Source: SHLQ01 sp964517125
GTDB lineage: Bacteria; Actinomycetota; Acidimicrobiia; Acidimicrobiales; SHLQ01
Assembly: GCA_964517125.1 (NCBI GenBank)
Contig: CAZFBD010000005.1
Span: 42,458 to 106,457 of the forward strand
Direction of reading: 5' to 3'
DNA length: 64,000 nucleotides
How positions within the stretch are numbered: the first letter of the stretch is position 1; every line of letters begins with the position of its first letter. The notes beneath the pieces are model-generated. The model had not been told where the DNA came from. It did no database searches and was given only the letters and a program-made list of their open reading frames with translations. A program made the translations under genes and the position numbers. Shown one piece after another: positions 25,126 to 32,463 of the stretch.

Positions 25126-26115
25126 ATGGGTACATTCGAAAACCTCCTGGCGGAACGGTCCACCCTTCTCATCGACGGAGCCATGGGCACCGAGCTGTTC
25201 GCCCGCGGTCTGACCGCCGGTGACCCACCCGAGATGTGGAACATCGACATGCCCGATTCCATCGTGGAGGTCCACCGCGGCTACATCGATGCCGGATCAG
25301 ACATCATCCTCACGAACTCCTTTGGCGGCAGCTCCTTTCGCCTGAAACTGCACAACCTCCAGGACCGAGCCCGCGAGCTGAACGCTGCCGCAGCAACCTG
25401 CGGTCGGCAAGCGGCAGACTCGGTCGACCGGACCGTGGTGGTTGCCGGTTCCATGGGGCCATCGGGCGAACTCATGGAGCCCATGGGTGAGCTCACACCC
25501 GAATCGTGTGCTGCAGCGTTTGCTGAACAGGCGGCCGGCCTGGCCGACGGTGGCGCCGATCTGCTGTGGATCGAGACCATGTCCAGCCTCGACGAGGTCA
25601 AAGCCGTTGTGGACGGCGCACGACGCACGACCGATCTCCCGATCGCGGCGACCATGAGTTTCGACACGGTTGGCCGAACCATGATGGGCGTCAGCGGACG
25701 CGATGCTGCCGAACAGCTTGGCGAACTCGGGCTCGTTGCCATCGGCGCCAACTGTGGCAACAACATCGTCGAAACCGAACAGGCCGTCACCGAGATCAAG
25801 CTCGGAGCCGGGGACCTCCCAGTCATCGTCAAGGCGAACGCCGGCATCCCGGAGTTCCGCGGCGACGAGCTGACCTACACCGGATCTCCCGAGGTCATGG
25901 GCTCGCACCTGCAGCGCATGAGAGACGTTGGAATCGCCGTCATCGGTGGGTGCTGTGGCACCTCCACCGGGCACATCGCCTACATGCGTCAGGTGCTCGA
26001 CGGTGAAATCGAGGCGCCAGATATTGCGGCCCCGGGCCCGACCCGTCCCGACGATGATCCCGGCGGGGCCGCTGGCCGCTCGGGCCGTCAGCGCCGCCGG
26101 CGCCGCGCCGCCTGA
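25126..26115 (+). CDS. Homocysteine S-methyltransferase family protein (betaine-homocysteine type)
   Basis: Encodes 329 residues of the zinc-dependent Hcy-binding TIM barrel. LIDGAMGTELFARG is at the N-terminus, SFGGSSFRL follows, and the three zinc cysteines are supplied by GANCGNN and IGGCCGTS. The enzyme transfers a methyl group to homocysteine to form methionine; the donor (betaine, S-methylmethionine or another) cannot be read from the sequence. The C-terminal tail is Arg-rich and poorly conserved. CATGAT lies 6 nt before the ATG and GGAG 3 nt before it, so the initiation mode is unclear. It complements the cystathionine genes at 10.7-13.3 kb in homocysteine handling. Confidence 0.9.
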   Translation: MGTFENLLAERSTLLIDGAMGTELFARGLTAGDPPEMWNIDMPDSIVEVHRGYIDAGSDIILTNSFGGSSFRLKLHNLQDRARELNAAAATCGRQAADSVDRTVVVAGSMGPSGELMEPMGELTPESCAAAFAEQAAGLADGGADLLWIETMSSLDEVKAVVDGARRTTDLPIAATMSFDTVGRTMMGVSGRDAAEQLGELGLVAIGANCGNNIVETEQAVTEIKLGAGDLPVIVKANAGIPEFRGDELTYTGSPEVMGSHLQRMRDVGIAVIGGCCGTSTGHIAYMRQVLDGEIEAPDIAAPGPTRPDDDPGGAAGRSGRQRRRRRAA

Positions 26116-26122
26116 TCAGGCG
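26109..26122. terminator. Perfect palindrome spanning two convergent stop codons
   Basis: CGCCTGATCAGGCG includes the TGA of the plus-strand gene and the TGA of the minus-strand gene back to back. It could act as a weak bidirectional terminator, although the lack of a loop limits this. Confidence 0.35.
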
Positions 26123-27288
26123 ACGGCAGACAGCCTGGCGATCGCCTCCTGCAGAACATCGTCCTTCTTGCAGAAGGCGAATCTCACAAGATGCCGGCCA
26201 GCTTCCTTGGTCTCGTAGAAGACCTCGCTGGGAACGGCAACGACACCTGCGGCTTCGGGTAGGGCAAGGCAGAACTCGATGCTGGTTTCGGGGAGCCCGT
26301 GGCGTTGGGCGAAGCCTCGAATATCGACCGTCAGGAAGTACGTGCCCTGGGTCGGGATGACATCGAATCCCGCACGTTCCAACCCGTCGGCGAGCAGGTC
26401 ACGTTTGGCAAGCAGGTCGTCGCGCATGCCGTCGTAGTAGTCGTCGCCCAACCGCAGACCGATCTCGACAGCGGGCTGCAGCGGTGCGGCGTTCACGAAG
26501 GTCAGGAACTGCTTGGCGACCATGACCGCGTTGCGGAGCGGTTCGGGTGCTGTGAGCCAGCCGACCTTCCATCCGGTGAACGAGAACGATTTTCCGGCAG
26601 AGCCAATGCTGATGGTGCGCTCCCGCATACCGGGCAGGCTGGCGATCGGGACGTGAGCTCCGTCGAAGACCATGTGCTCATAGACCTCGTCGGCGACGAC
26701 GACGAGATCATGCTTCACGGCAAGTGCCGCAATCACCTCGAGTTCCGCTGGTGTGAAGACCTTGCCCGTGGGGTTGTGCGGGGTGTTCAGCAGAATCACC
26801 CGCGTCCGTTCGTTGATGGCCGAGGTGAACGCTTCGACGTTCAGGGCGTGGTCGGGCGCCTCCAACAGCACGGTTCGTTTGATCGCTCCGGCCATGGCGA
26901 TCGTTGCGCTGTAGGAGTCGTAGCTGGGTTCGAAGACGACGACTTCGTCGCCGTGGTCGCACAAGCCAAACATGGCGCCAGCGATCGCCTCGGTCGCTCC
27001 TGCGGTGATCAGCACCTCGGTGTCGGGGTCGTAGCGCAGCCCGTAGAACCGCTCTTGGTGTTCGGCGACCGCGGCTCGAATGCCCGGCTGCCCGGGGAGA
27101 GGCGGGTACTGGTTGGGCCCGTCGAGCACAGCCCGTGCGGCCGCTTCGGCGACTTCCCGGGGACCGTCGGTGTCGGGGAAACCCTGCCCCAGGTTCACCG
27201 CTGCTGTCTTCGCCGCCAGCGCACTCATCTGAGCAAAGATGGTTGTTCCGTATCCGTGCAGGCGAGGGTTGCGCAAAGCTTCGACCAT
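26116..27288 (-). CDS. Class I/II aminotransferase (methionine aminotransferase/KAT-like)
   Basis: Encodes 390 residues. Motifs include NLGQGFPDTDGP at the N-terminus, TAGATEAI, NTPHNPTGKVF, ADEVYEHMVFDG and the PLP lysine in SIGSAGKSFSFTGWKVGW; RLVRFAFCK-like sequence near the end supplies the carboxylate-binding Arg. The GQGFPD opening is characteristic of the YbdL/kynurenine aminotransferase I group, which uses methionine and other bulky amino acids with 2-oxo acids. An open frame extends to 27420, but the ATG at 27288 opens the conserved sequence. It is divergent from the hydantoinase-like gene with a 29-nt gap. Confidence 0.88.
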   Translation of the reverse strand: MVEALRNPRLHGYGTTIFAQMSALAAKTAAVNLGQGFPDTDGPREVAEAAARAVLDGPNQYPPLPGQPGIRAAVAEHQERFYGLRYDPDTEVLITAGATEAIAGAMFGLCDHGDEVVVFEPSYDSYSATIAMAGAIKRTVLLEAPDHALNVEAFTSAINERTRVILLNTPHNPTGKVFTPAELEVIAALAVKHDLVVVADEVYEHMVFDGAHVPIASLPGMRERTISIGSAGKSFSFTGWKVGWLTAPEPLRNAVMVAKQFLTFVNAAPLQPAVEIGLRLGDDYYDGMRDDLLAKRDLLADGLERAGFDVIPTQGTYFLTVDIRGFAQRHGLPETSIEFCLALPEAAGVVAVPSEVFYETKEAGRHLVRFAFCKKDDVLQEAIARLSAVA

Positions 27289-27317
27289 GGGGCTCAAGTC
27301 TGGCACGCTGGTGCGCT

Positions 27318-29294
27318 GTGACCACAAGCCCTTCCCTTCTCCTCGGTGTGGATACCGGCGGCACCTACACCGACGCTGTCCTCCTCGACGCCGAAACCCG
27401 ACTGGTCCGTGCGTCGGCAAAGGCGCTCACCACACGTGGCGACCTGGCGATTGGTGTGTCGAACGCACTCGCTGCGATCAGTGACGGACTCGACCCGGCG
27501 GCGGTGCGCCTCGTGTCGGTCTCGACCACGCTGGCCACGAACGCGGTGGTCGAGGGCCACGGAAGTCCGGTGCTTGCGATCCTCGTTGGCTTCGACGATG
27601 CCATGGTGGAGCGGTCGGGGATCGGTTCTGCCTTTGGTGATGTCATCATCGCCCGGGTGTCCGGTGGACATGATCACCACGGGATGGAGCGTGAGCCACT
27701 CGACACCGAGGCGATCGACGAGCTGTTGGCCAAACATGCGGGTTCGGTCCGGGCGGTGGCCGTTGCCTCGGCATTCGCCGTGCGCAACACCGCTCATGAG
27801 GATCACGTGTGTGCCGCAGTCAGCGACGGTACCGATCTGCCAATCACGGCGTCGAGTGCCCTCTCGGAATCGCTCGACGCGCCGCGTCGAGCGCTCACCA
27901 CGGTGCTCAACGCACGGTTGCTGTCTCGTATCGCCGATCTCGTGGCGGCGGTCGGCCGTTCGCTCGATCAGCTCGGGATCGATGCGCCGATGACCGTGGC
28001 AAAAGGCGACGGGTCGCTCGCCGTGGCCGATGCTGTCGCTCGCCGGCCGATCGAGACGATCCTCTCGGGGCCGGCGGCGTCCATGGTCGGCGCAGGTGTG
28101 CTGTCGGGTCGAGCCACCTTCCTCCTTTCGGACATCGGCGGCACCACAACCGACGTGGGCCGTCTCAGCAACGGTCGTCCGCACCTCGCACCCGACGGGG
28201 CCAAGGTGGGTGGCTGGCGAACCATGGTTCGTGCGATCGATGTGCGAACGACGGGACTTGGAGGCGACAGCGAGGTCGTCACCGATCGGACCGACATCAC
28301 GGTGGGCCCGCAGCGTCGTGTGCCGGTCTCACTGGTGGGGTCGGCCTTCCCGAGCGTGCTCACGTCACTTGCCCGAGACCTCGACGACCCATCCTCGCGG
28401 GAAACTGCGGCGCAGTTTGTCGTGCTGCCCGAAGGTGCATCCCTTCCGACCGGCGAGCTCAGCAGGGTCGAAACCCGTGTCCTCGAGCGCCTCGGGTCCG
28501 AGCCGGCGTCCGTTCGCGACGTTGCGCCCGGGGCCGTGGATCGCCGCACGTTGCACACCATGGCCGAGCGGGGCTGGGTGCAGTTGGTTGGGTTCACCCC
28601 ATCGGATGCCGCCCACGTTTTGGGCCTGCAGGAGAACTGGTCCCGCTCCACTGCCGAAGCCGGAGCCCGGCTGATGGCCTGGTACACGGGTGAGGATCCC
28701 GTGGAGTTCTGTCGACGGGTGTGGTCCGAGACGGTTCGGCGCAGCGCTGCCGCAGTGCTCGAAGTTGCGTTCGACGACCGCCTTGGTGACCCGGCCGTCA
28801 ACCAGTTGGCGAGTGCGGCCATCGACGGTGTCGGCCAACTCGGCGGGGTGTCTGTGGCACTGTCGCCAATGGACCCGATCGTTGCGGTCGGCGGCCCGGC
28901 CGGCGTGTACTACGACGAGGTCGCCAGTCGGCTGTCCGCAGAGCTCATCCTTCCCGAACGGTTCGAGGTCGCAAACGCCGTGGGCGCAGCCGCTGGCGAA
29001 CTGATCGTCTCTGGAACCGCCGAGGTGCACACCGACGGACCCGGACTCTTCCGAATCATCAGCTCCACGGGCACCGAGACATCGGCCGACGGGTCGGACG
29101 CGCTCCGGGTCGCCACCGAACGGGCCACGACACTCGCCGAGGCTGCCCTGGCCGAAGCGGCCACCGGCTTGTCGCCTTCTTCGGAGGCCACGGTCACCGT
29201 CGACGTCGAGCGCCATGACGCGCCCGACGCGCTCGGCGACACCGGCCTCTACTTTGCGCGGGTGACCGCTGAGGCACGTTCGCTCCCGTACTGA
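27318..29294 (+). CDS. Hydantoinase/oxoprolinase family protein (HyuA-like)
   Basis: Encodes 658 residues. The acetate/sugar-kinase-like ATPase fold is shown by LLGVDTGGTYTDAVLL at the start, VSTTLATNAVVEG, the second phosphate motif LSDIGGTTTDVG near residue 275 and a C-terminal VGGPAGVYYDEVA with GAAAGELIVSG. Family members hydrolyse cyclic amides such as hydantoins, 5-oxoproline or N-methylhydantoin, usually with a HyuB subunit; none is next to it here. It is closer to the stand-alone actinobacterial group. Substrate unknown. The start is GTG at 27318, with no clear ribosome site. Confidence 0.85.
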   Translation: MTTSPSLLLGVDTGGTYTDAVLLDAETRLVRASAKALTTRGDLAIGVSNALAAISDGLDPAAVRLVSVSTTLATNAVVEGHGSPVLAILVGFDDAMVERSGIGSAFGDVIIARVSGGHDHHGMEREPLDTEAIDELLAKHAGSVRAVAVASAFAVRNTAHEDHVCAAVSDGTDLPITASSALSESLDAPRRALTTVLNARLLSRIADLVAAVGRSLDQLGIDAPMTVAKGDGSLAVADAVARRPIETILSGPAASMVGAGVLSGRATFLLSDIGGTTTDVGRLSNGRPHLAPDGAKVGGWRTMVRAIDVRTTGLGGDSEVVTDRTDITVGPQRRVPVSLVGSAFPSVLTSLARDLDDPSSRETAAQFVVLPEGASLPTGELSRVETRVLERLGSEPASVRDVAPGAVDRRTLHTMAERGWVQLVGFTPSDAAHVLGLQENWSRSTAEAGARLMAWYTGEDPVEFCRRVWSETVRRSAAAVLEVAFDDRLGDPAVNQLASAAIDGVGQLGGVSVALSPMDPIVAVGGPAGVYYDEVASRLSAELILPERFEVANAVGAAAGELIVSGTAEVHTDGPGLFRIISSTGTETSADGSDALRVATERATTLAEAALAEAATGLSPSSEATVTVDVERHDAPDALGDTGLYFARVTAEARSLPY

Positions 29295-29298
29295 CCGC

Positions 29299-29304
29299 TA
29301 GGGT
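29299..29304 (+). promoter_or_regulatory. Leaderless -10 hexamer of the selenoperoxiredoxin
   Basis: TAGGGT lies 7 nt before the ATG at 29312, just after the stop of the hydantoinase-like gene. The same hexamer precedes the other selenoprotein gene at 56617-56622. Confidence 0.45.
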
Positions 29305-29311
29305 CACAGCC

Positions 29312-29761
29312 ATGAAGCCCGGAGATCGAGTTGCGGACTTTTCCGCACAGAACGAAGAAGGGGTCACCGTTCGTCTGAGCGAGTTGCTGCAGGACGGGCC
29401 GGTCGTGCTCTTCTTCTACCCCAAAGCCAAGACGCCCCTTTGAACGAAGGAAAGCTGTCATTTCCGTGACCTGGGCCCCAAGTTCGAAGAACTTGGCGCT
29501 CAGCGAGTGGGAATCAGCGCAGATCCGGTGGATCTGCAGCAGGAATTCAAGCTCGAGAACGCACTGGACTATCCGCTGTTGTCCGACCGCGACGGGTCGA
29601 TCCACAAGCAGTTCGGCACGCACCGGTTCGGTCCGCTGCCCGGGAAGCGGGCCACCTTCGTCATCGACACGGACTCGATGTTGCGTGCGGTGATCAAGTC
29701 GGAGACCAGCGCAAACGCGCACGCCGACGGCGCGTTGGAAGCCCTTCAGGAAACCGCGTAA
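29312..29761 (+). CDS. Selenocysteine-containing peroxiredoxin (BCP/PrxQ type)
   Basis: Read with one in-frame UGA (29441-29443) as selenocysteine, this encodes 149 residues of a complete thiol peroxidase that reduces H2O2 and alkyl hydroperoxides. MKPGDRVADFSAQNEEG and VVLFFYPKAKTP match BCP/PrxQ. In relatives the next residues are GCTKEACxFRD; here they are L-U44-T-K-E-S-C49-HFRD, so the UGA is exactly at the peroxidatic Cys and C49 is the resolving Cys of the Ux4C motif. Downstream, SADPVDLQQEF, LLSD and GPLPGKRATFVID complete the fold. The frame is otherwise open with full-length conservation on both sides, which argues against a random nonsense mutation. Sec at this site is known in other bacterial peroxiredoxins. 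The alternative is a one-codon pseudogene. Confidence 0.85.
29441..29470 (+). promoter_or_regulatory. UGA(Sec) codon with candidate bacterial SECIS hairpin
   Basis: After the UGA, GGAAA (29449-29453) can pair with UUUCC (29461-29465) around a 7-nt loop GCUGUCA that begins with G, as bacterial SECIS loops tend to. The loop is nearer to the UGA than in E. coli fdhF. An alternative hairpin GUCA/UGAC (29457-29470) is at a more usual distance, and a strong 8-bp stem at 29478-29496 lies probably too far away. Which one SelB recognises cannot be settled by eye. Confidence 0.5.
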
Positions 29762-29762
29762 C

Positions 29763-30419
29763 TCAGCACGCTTGCGGCGATCCGTCGTTCTGTCGCGACC
29801 GGTTGATCAACCAGATCGGGGCGGGGTCCGGGGTGCTTCGGACGAGGCGATGGGTGATGTCCCACAGTGTGCAGGTTTCGCCCGGAAGCCGTCCGAACTC
29901 GCCGTCCTGCGTGCTCCGGAATGTGATGCGTACGTCGCGCGTGTCGGGGTCGATCTCGACCACATCATGGATCGTGAACTCGTGCAGCAGCGACGTCTCT
30001 TGGCCGCTCGCCCACGCCGCCGGGGTGTTGTCGCGGGTGATGGCCGGGCCGAGCGTCTCGAATGCAAGCGCCGCCGTTCCGGCGTTGATGGGGCCGACGA
30101 ATCGCTCATAGGTATCGGCAATGACACCGGCGTCGGGGTGGGTGGCCTCGATCGTGACCAGCGGGATCGTGGTGGTTGTCGTTGTTGTGGTGCTGGTACT
30201 GGTGCTGGTGGAGCTCGACGACGCAGGAGCCACGGTTGCCGGTGTGGAAGACGCGGCGGTTGTGGTGGTGGTTGTTGTCGTGGTCGACGTGGCGGTCTCG
30301 GTGCTGTCCCCGCTGCTGCCGATGAGGTAGCCAAGTCCGGCCGCCACCAGCACCGCCACGAAGACGCCGACTGCGGCGATCCACATGGACTGCTGGGGGC
30401 CCCGCTGCGACTCGGTCAC
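29763..30419 (-). CDS. Membrane-anchored hypothetical protein with Thr-rich linker
   Basis: Encodes 218 residues. Residues 12-36 form one membrane helix (MWIAAVGVFVAVLVAAGLGYLIG). Residues 38-85 are almost entirely Thr, Ser and Ala, a spacer typical of exported proteins in this genome. The outer domain of about 130 residues has no recognised family; it contains TYERFVGPINAGTAALAF and two cysteines, in GETCTLW and the terminal PQAC. The start is GTG at 30419, overlapping the stop of the lipoprotein gene upstream by four bases (GTGA), so the pair is probably co-translated. It ends convergently 1 nt from the selenoperoxiredoxin. Confidence 0.75.
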   Translation of the reverse strand: MTESQRGPQQSMWIAAVGVFVAVLVAAGLGYLIGSSGDSTETATSTTTTTTTTTAASSTPATVAPASSSSTSTSTSTTTTTTTTIPLVTIEATHPDAGVIADTYERFVGPINAGTAALAFETLGPAITRDNTPAAWASGQETSLLHEFTIHDVVEIDPDTRDVRITFRSTQDGEFGRLPGETCTLWDITHRLVRSTPDPAPIWLINRSRQNDGSPQAC

Positions 30420-30916
30420 GAGTCGTCAGTCGGAAGTTCCAGCACGAACGTTTCGCCGCCCCAGCCATTCACGAGGTCGCGGCCCTCGACGGTGACGGTT
30501 CGCACGTCCGAGGGAATCTGGATCCCGTTCTGCGATCGGGTGAACGGCTGCTCGGATGCGTGATCGTGGGTGAGGATCCGGATGCCGAGTTCGGCGCCGT
30601 CGGGTCCCAGGACTCGCCAGGCGTCGGCGTATCGGCTTGGCGAGTCATAGGGAGAAGAGATCGTGACATCGAACCGCCAGGCTCCGTCGCCCTCGGCGGT
30701 CGCGACGGCCCCGATCACCGATGGGAAGGTGTCGTCGGCAGATGCACCAGGGGCGGTGGTTTCGGTGTCGGCGGCAACATCCTCGGTCGTCGGCGTTGCC
30801 ACGGTGGTCGACGTGGCTGCGGTGGTGGCCGGAGCGGCGGTGTCCCCGGAGTCGCTTGCGCATGCGCCGAGTAGCAGGAGCGCCGTTGCCGTGGCGGCGA
30901 GTCTGCGTTGTGTCAT
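30416..30916 (-). CDS. Small lipoprotein, hypothetical
   Basis: Encodes 166 residues. A lipoprotein signal (ATATALLLLGAC) gives lipidated Cys19, followed by a Thr/Ala-rich linker to about residue 60. The remaining 100 residues look like an Ig-like beta sandwich (AWRFDVTISSPYDSPSRYADAWRVLG...FVLELP) with no family recognised. It overlaps both neighbours: ATGA with the PAP2 gene upstream and GTGA with the membrane-anchored protein downstream, so the three form one compact envelope operon. Confidence 0.78.
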   Translation of the reverse strand: MTQRRLAATATALLLLGACASDSGDTAAPATTAATSTTVATPTTEDVAADTETTAPGASADDTFPSVIGAVATAEGDGAWRFDVTISSPYDSPSRYADAWRVLGPDGAELGIRILTHDHASEQPFTRSQNGIQIPSDVRTVTVEGRDLVNGWGGETFVLELPTDDS

Positions 30917-31566
30917 CCGACCGCGAGCAGATCGTCGTCGGAGGAGGTCTCTGAGCGTCGGCGTCGGCGAGGCGGATGATCCTCGAGCACGATGGCTGCG
31001 CTGATGAGCGCCAGGGCGACCACGATCGCCGAGCCCACGGCGTCGCTCGGCCAGTGATGGCCGCCAATGATTCGTCCCATGGCGGTCAACAACACGGCAA
31101 CGATCGTGAGCTCCAGCACGATCTGCCACAGGAGCCGTGGGGTCCGGAACCACCAGACCATCAGTGTGACCAGGCCCCAGAAGATGCCGGCCTGCACCAC
31201 GAACAACGAGGGGAACGACGAGCTGGTGACCCCATCGAGCACCTCGGGGCGTGGCCGACCAACGATGTTCTTGGTGACCAGCGCGGTGACGACACCGAAC
31301 AGCATGGTGAGAAGAATGGTTGCGGCGACCGCTCGGCTGAACCAGAAGGCGATCACTGCGAGCACAACAACCCCGGGGTAGACCAACCACGGATCGCCGA
31401 AGAAATCGACGCGCGCCCAACCGCTCGTGTCGGTTCCGTCCAGGAGCCAGTCCATGACGGGTTCCTCGGCCTGGATCAGCCAATCGTGTCGGGAGCGGGC
31501 GACTGCAGACGCTCCGACGAGGACGATGAACGTCGCCAGCCATGCTCGGGTCCACGTGTTGCGCAC
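30913..31566 (-). CDS. PAP2-superfamily membrane phosphatase
   Basis: Encodes 217 residues with five or six membrane helices. Phosphatase motif 1 is KNIVGRPRP and motif 3 is GRIIGGHHWPSD (R-x5-H-x3-D). Motif 2, usually PSGH, reads SFPSLFVVQ here, so the acid/base histidine of the canonical site is missing and activity is uncertain. Members dephosphorylate undecaprenyl diphosphate or phosphatidate-type lipids. The C-terminal tail is basic then acidic (PPRRRRRSETSSDDD). The start is GTG at 31566, with a leaderless -10 six bases upstream, and it heads the three-gene envelope operon. Confidence 0.83.
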   Translation of the reverse strand: MRNTWTRAWLATFIVLVGASAVARSRHDWLIQAEEPVMDWLLDGTDTSGWARVDFFGDPWLVYPGVVVLAVIAFWFSRAVAATILLTMLFGVVTALVTKNIVGRPRPEVLDGVTSSSFPSLFVVQAGIFWGLVTLMVWWFRTPRLLWQIVLELTIVAVLLTAMGRIIGGHHWPSDAVGSAIVVALALISAAIVLEDHPPRRRRRSETSSDDDLLAVG

Positions 31567-31572
31567 GAGGCG

Positions 31573-31578
31573 ACTCTA
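31573..31578 (-). promoter_or_regulatory. Leaderless -10 hexamer of the PAP2 gene
   Basis: TAGAGT on the minus strand ends 6 nt before the GTG at 31566. Confidence 0.5.
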
Positions 31579-31657
31579 GTTCTTCACGGTGGTCCAGAGT
31601 TGTTGGCTCGTCGGGCGGCGCTCGACGGCCCGTGGCCGGTCGCCGGTTGGGCTCCAC

Positions 31658-31663
31658 TAGCCT
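31658..31663 (+). promoter_or_regulatory. Leaderless -10 hexamer of the serine protease gene
   Basis: TAGCCT lies 8 nt before the GTG at 31672. The ten bases TAGCCTCGCC recur before the GTG at 49232, with the same 8-nt spacing. Confidence 0.45.
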
Positions 31664-31671
31664 CGCCAGTC

Positions 31672-32397
31672 GTGCGCGTGTTCGTGAACCGTCTTCGACA
31701 ATGTGTTTCGGTGCTGATCGTGTTTGCAGCGCTGGTCGCCGGGTGTAGCGCAGGGAACGACACCGTCGCAGTGTCGCCAACGGCCATCGCTCCGTCGCTC
31801 GATGCAGCAAGCACATCGATTGTGCGAATCGTTGCGTTCGGCTGCGGTGCGCCCGCATTGGGGTCCGGGTTTGCCGTTGCCTCCGACCTGATCGTGACGA
31901 GTGGTCATCTGATCACCGGGCGAACCCCAGAGGAAACGCGGGTCGTGCGACCAGACGGACGCGAGTACCCGGCCGACCTCGTTGCCTTCGATGCCGATCT
32001 GGATCTTGCGTTGCTGCGGGTCGGCGAGCCGGTGTTCGAGCCCGTCACCTTGTTGCGCGACGTCGCAGCAGGTGTCGACGGGGTTGCGTTCGCTGTTCGG
32101 GGTGCCGACGATGTCGACGAGATCACCTTCGAGGTCGATGCGCCGGTGATCGTGAACTGGGATGGCGTGTTTCGGGACACCGAGTCGACCTTCCACGGTG
32201 TGCGACTCAACGCCGAGATCGAACGTGGCGACAGCGGCAGCGGTCTGTTCATTGGCCAGAACGAGGTCGTGGGACTGGTGCACTCGACGAACCGGAGCGG
32301 TCTCCCACGCGGGTACGCCGTGAGCGCGCGCCAGATCGATGACTGGCTCGACAGGGTGCCAACGGAGAACGCCGTCGTCGCTCCCCGCTGCACCTGA
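31672..32397 (+). CDS. Trypsin-like serine protease lipoprotein
   Basis: Encodes 241 residues. The signal VLIVFAALVAGC gives a lipidated Cys. The protease domain has the catalytic His in VTSGHLIT, the Asp in DADLDLALLR and the Ser in ERGDSGSGLF, in the right order for the chymotrypsin fold. Together with the lack of a PDZ domain this suggests a small surface-attached endopeptidase of the HtrA/glutamyl-endopeptidase type. Three cysteines remain besides the lipidated one region, so one disulfide is possible. Divergent from the PAP2 gene. Confidence 0.85.
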   Translation: MRVFVNRLRQCVSVLIVFAALVAGCSAGNDTVAVSPTAIAPSLDAASTSIVRIVAFGCGAPALGSGFAVASDLIVTSGHLITGRTPEETRVVRPDGREYPADLVAFDADLDLALLRVGEPVFEPVTLLRDVAAGVDGVAFAVRGADDVDEITFEVDAPVIVNWDGVFRDTESTFHGVRLNAEIERGDSGSGLFIGQNEVVGLVHSTNRSGLPRGYAVSARQIDDWLDRVPTENAVVAPRCT

Positions 32398-32451
32398 GGC
32401 GTTCGCACGGCCGAAGGCCCGCACGATTTCGCGTGTCGTCCGTCACCCTGC

Positions 32452-32457
32452 GACACT
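32452..32457 (+). promoter_or_regulatory. Possible leaderless -10 hexamer
   Basis: GACACT lies 6 nt before the ATG at 32464. It keeps the A at position 2 and T at position 6 but lacks the first T. The intervening TGGGGC could also act as a weak ribosome site. Confidence 0.35.
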
Positions 32458-32463
32458 TGGGGC

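Noticed and set aside
29312..29443. Peroxiredoxin as a simple pseudogene with a nonsense mutation
   Set aside because: The only stop falls precisely on the catalytic Cys codon, the rest is fully conserved, and a second gene in the window shows the same pattern.
29478..29496. Strong 8-bp hairpin as the SECIS of the peroxiredoxin
   Set aside because: Its loop starts more than 40 nt after the UGA, beyond the usual range for bacterial SECIS; kept only as a remote alternative.
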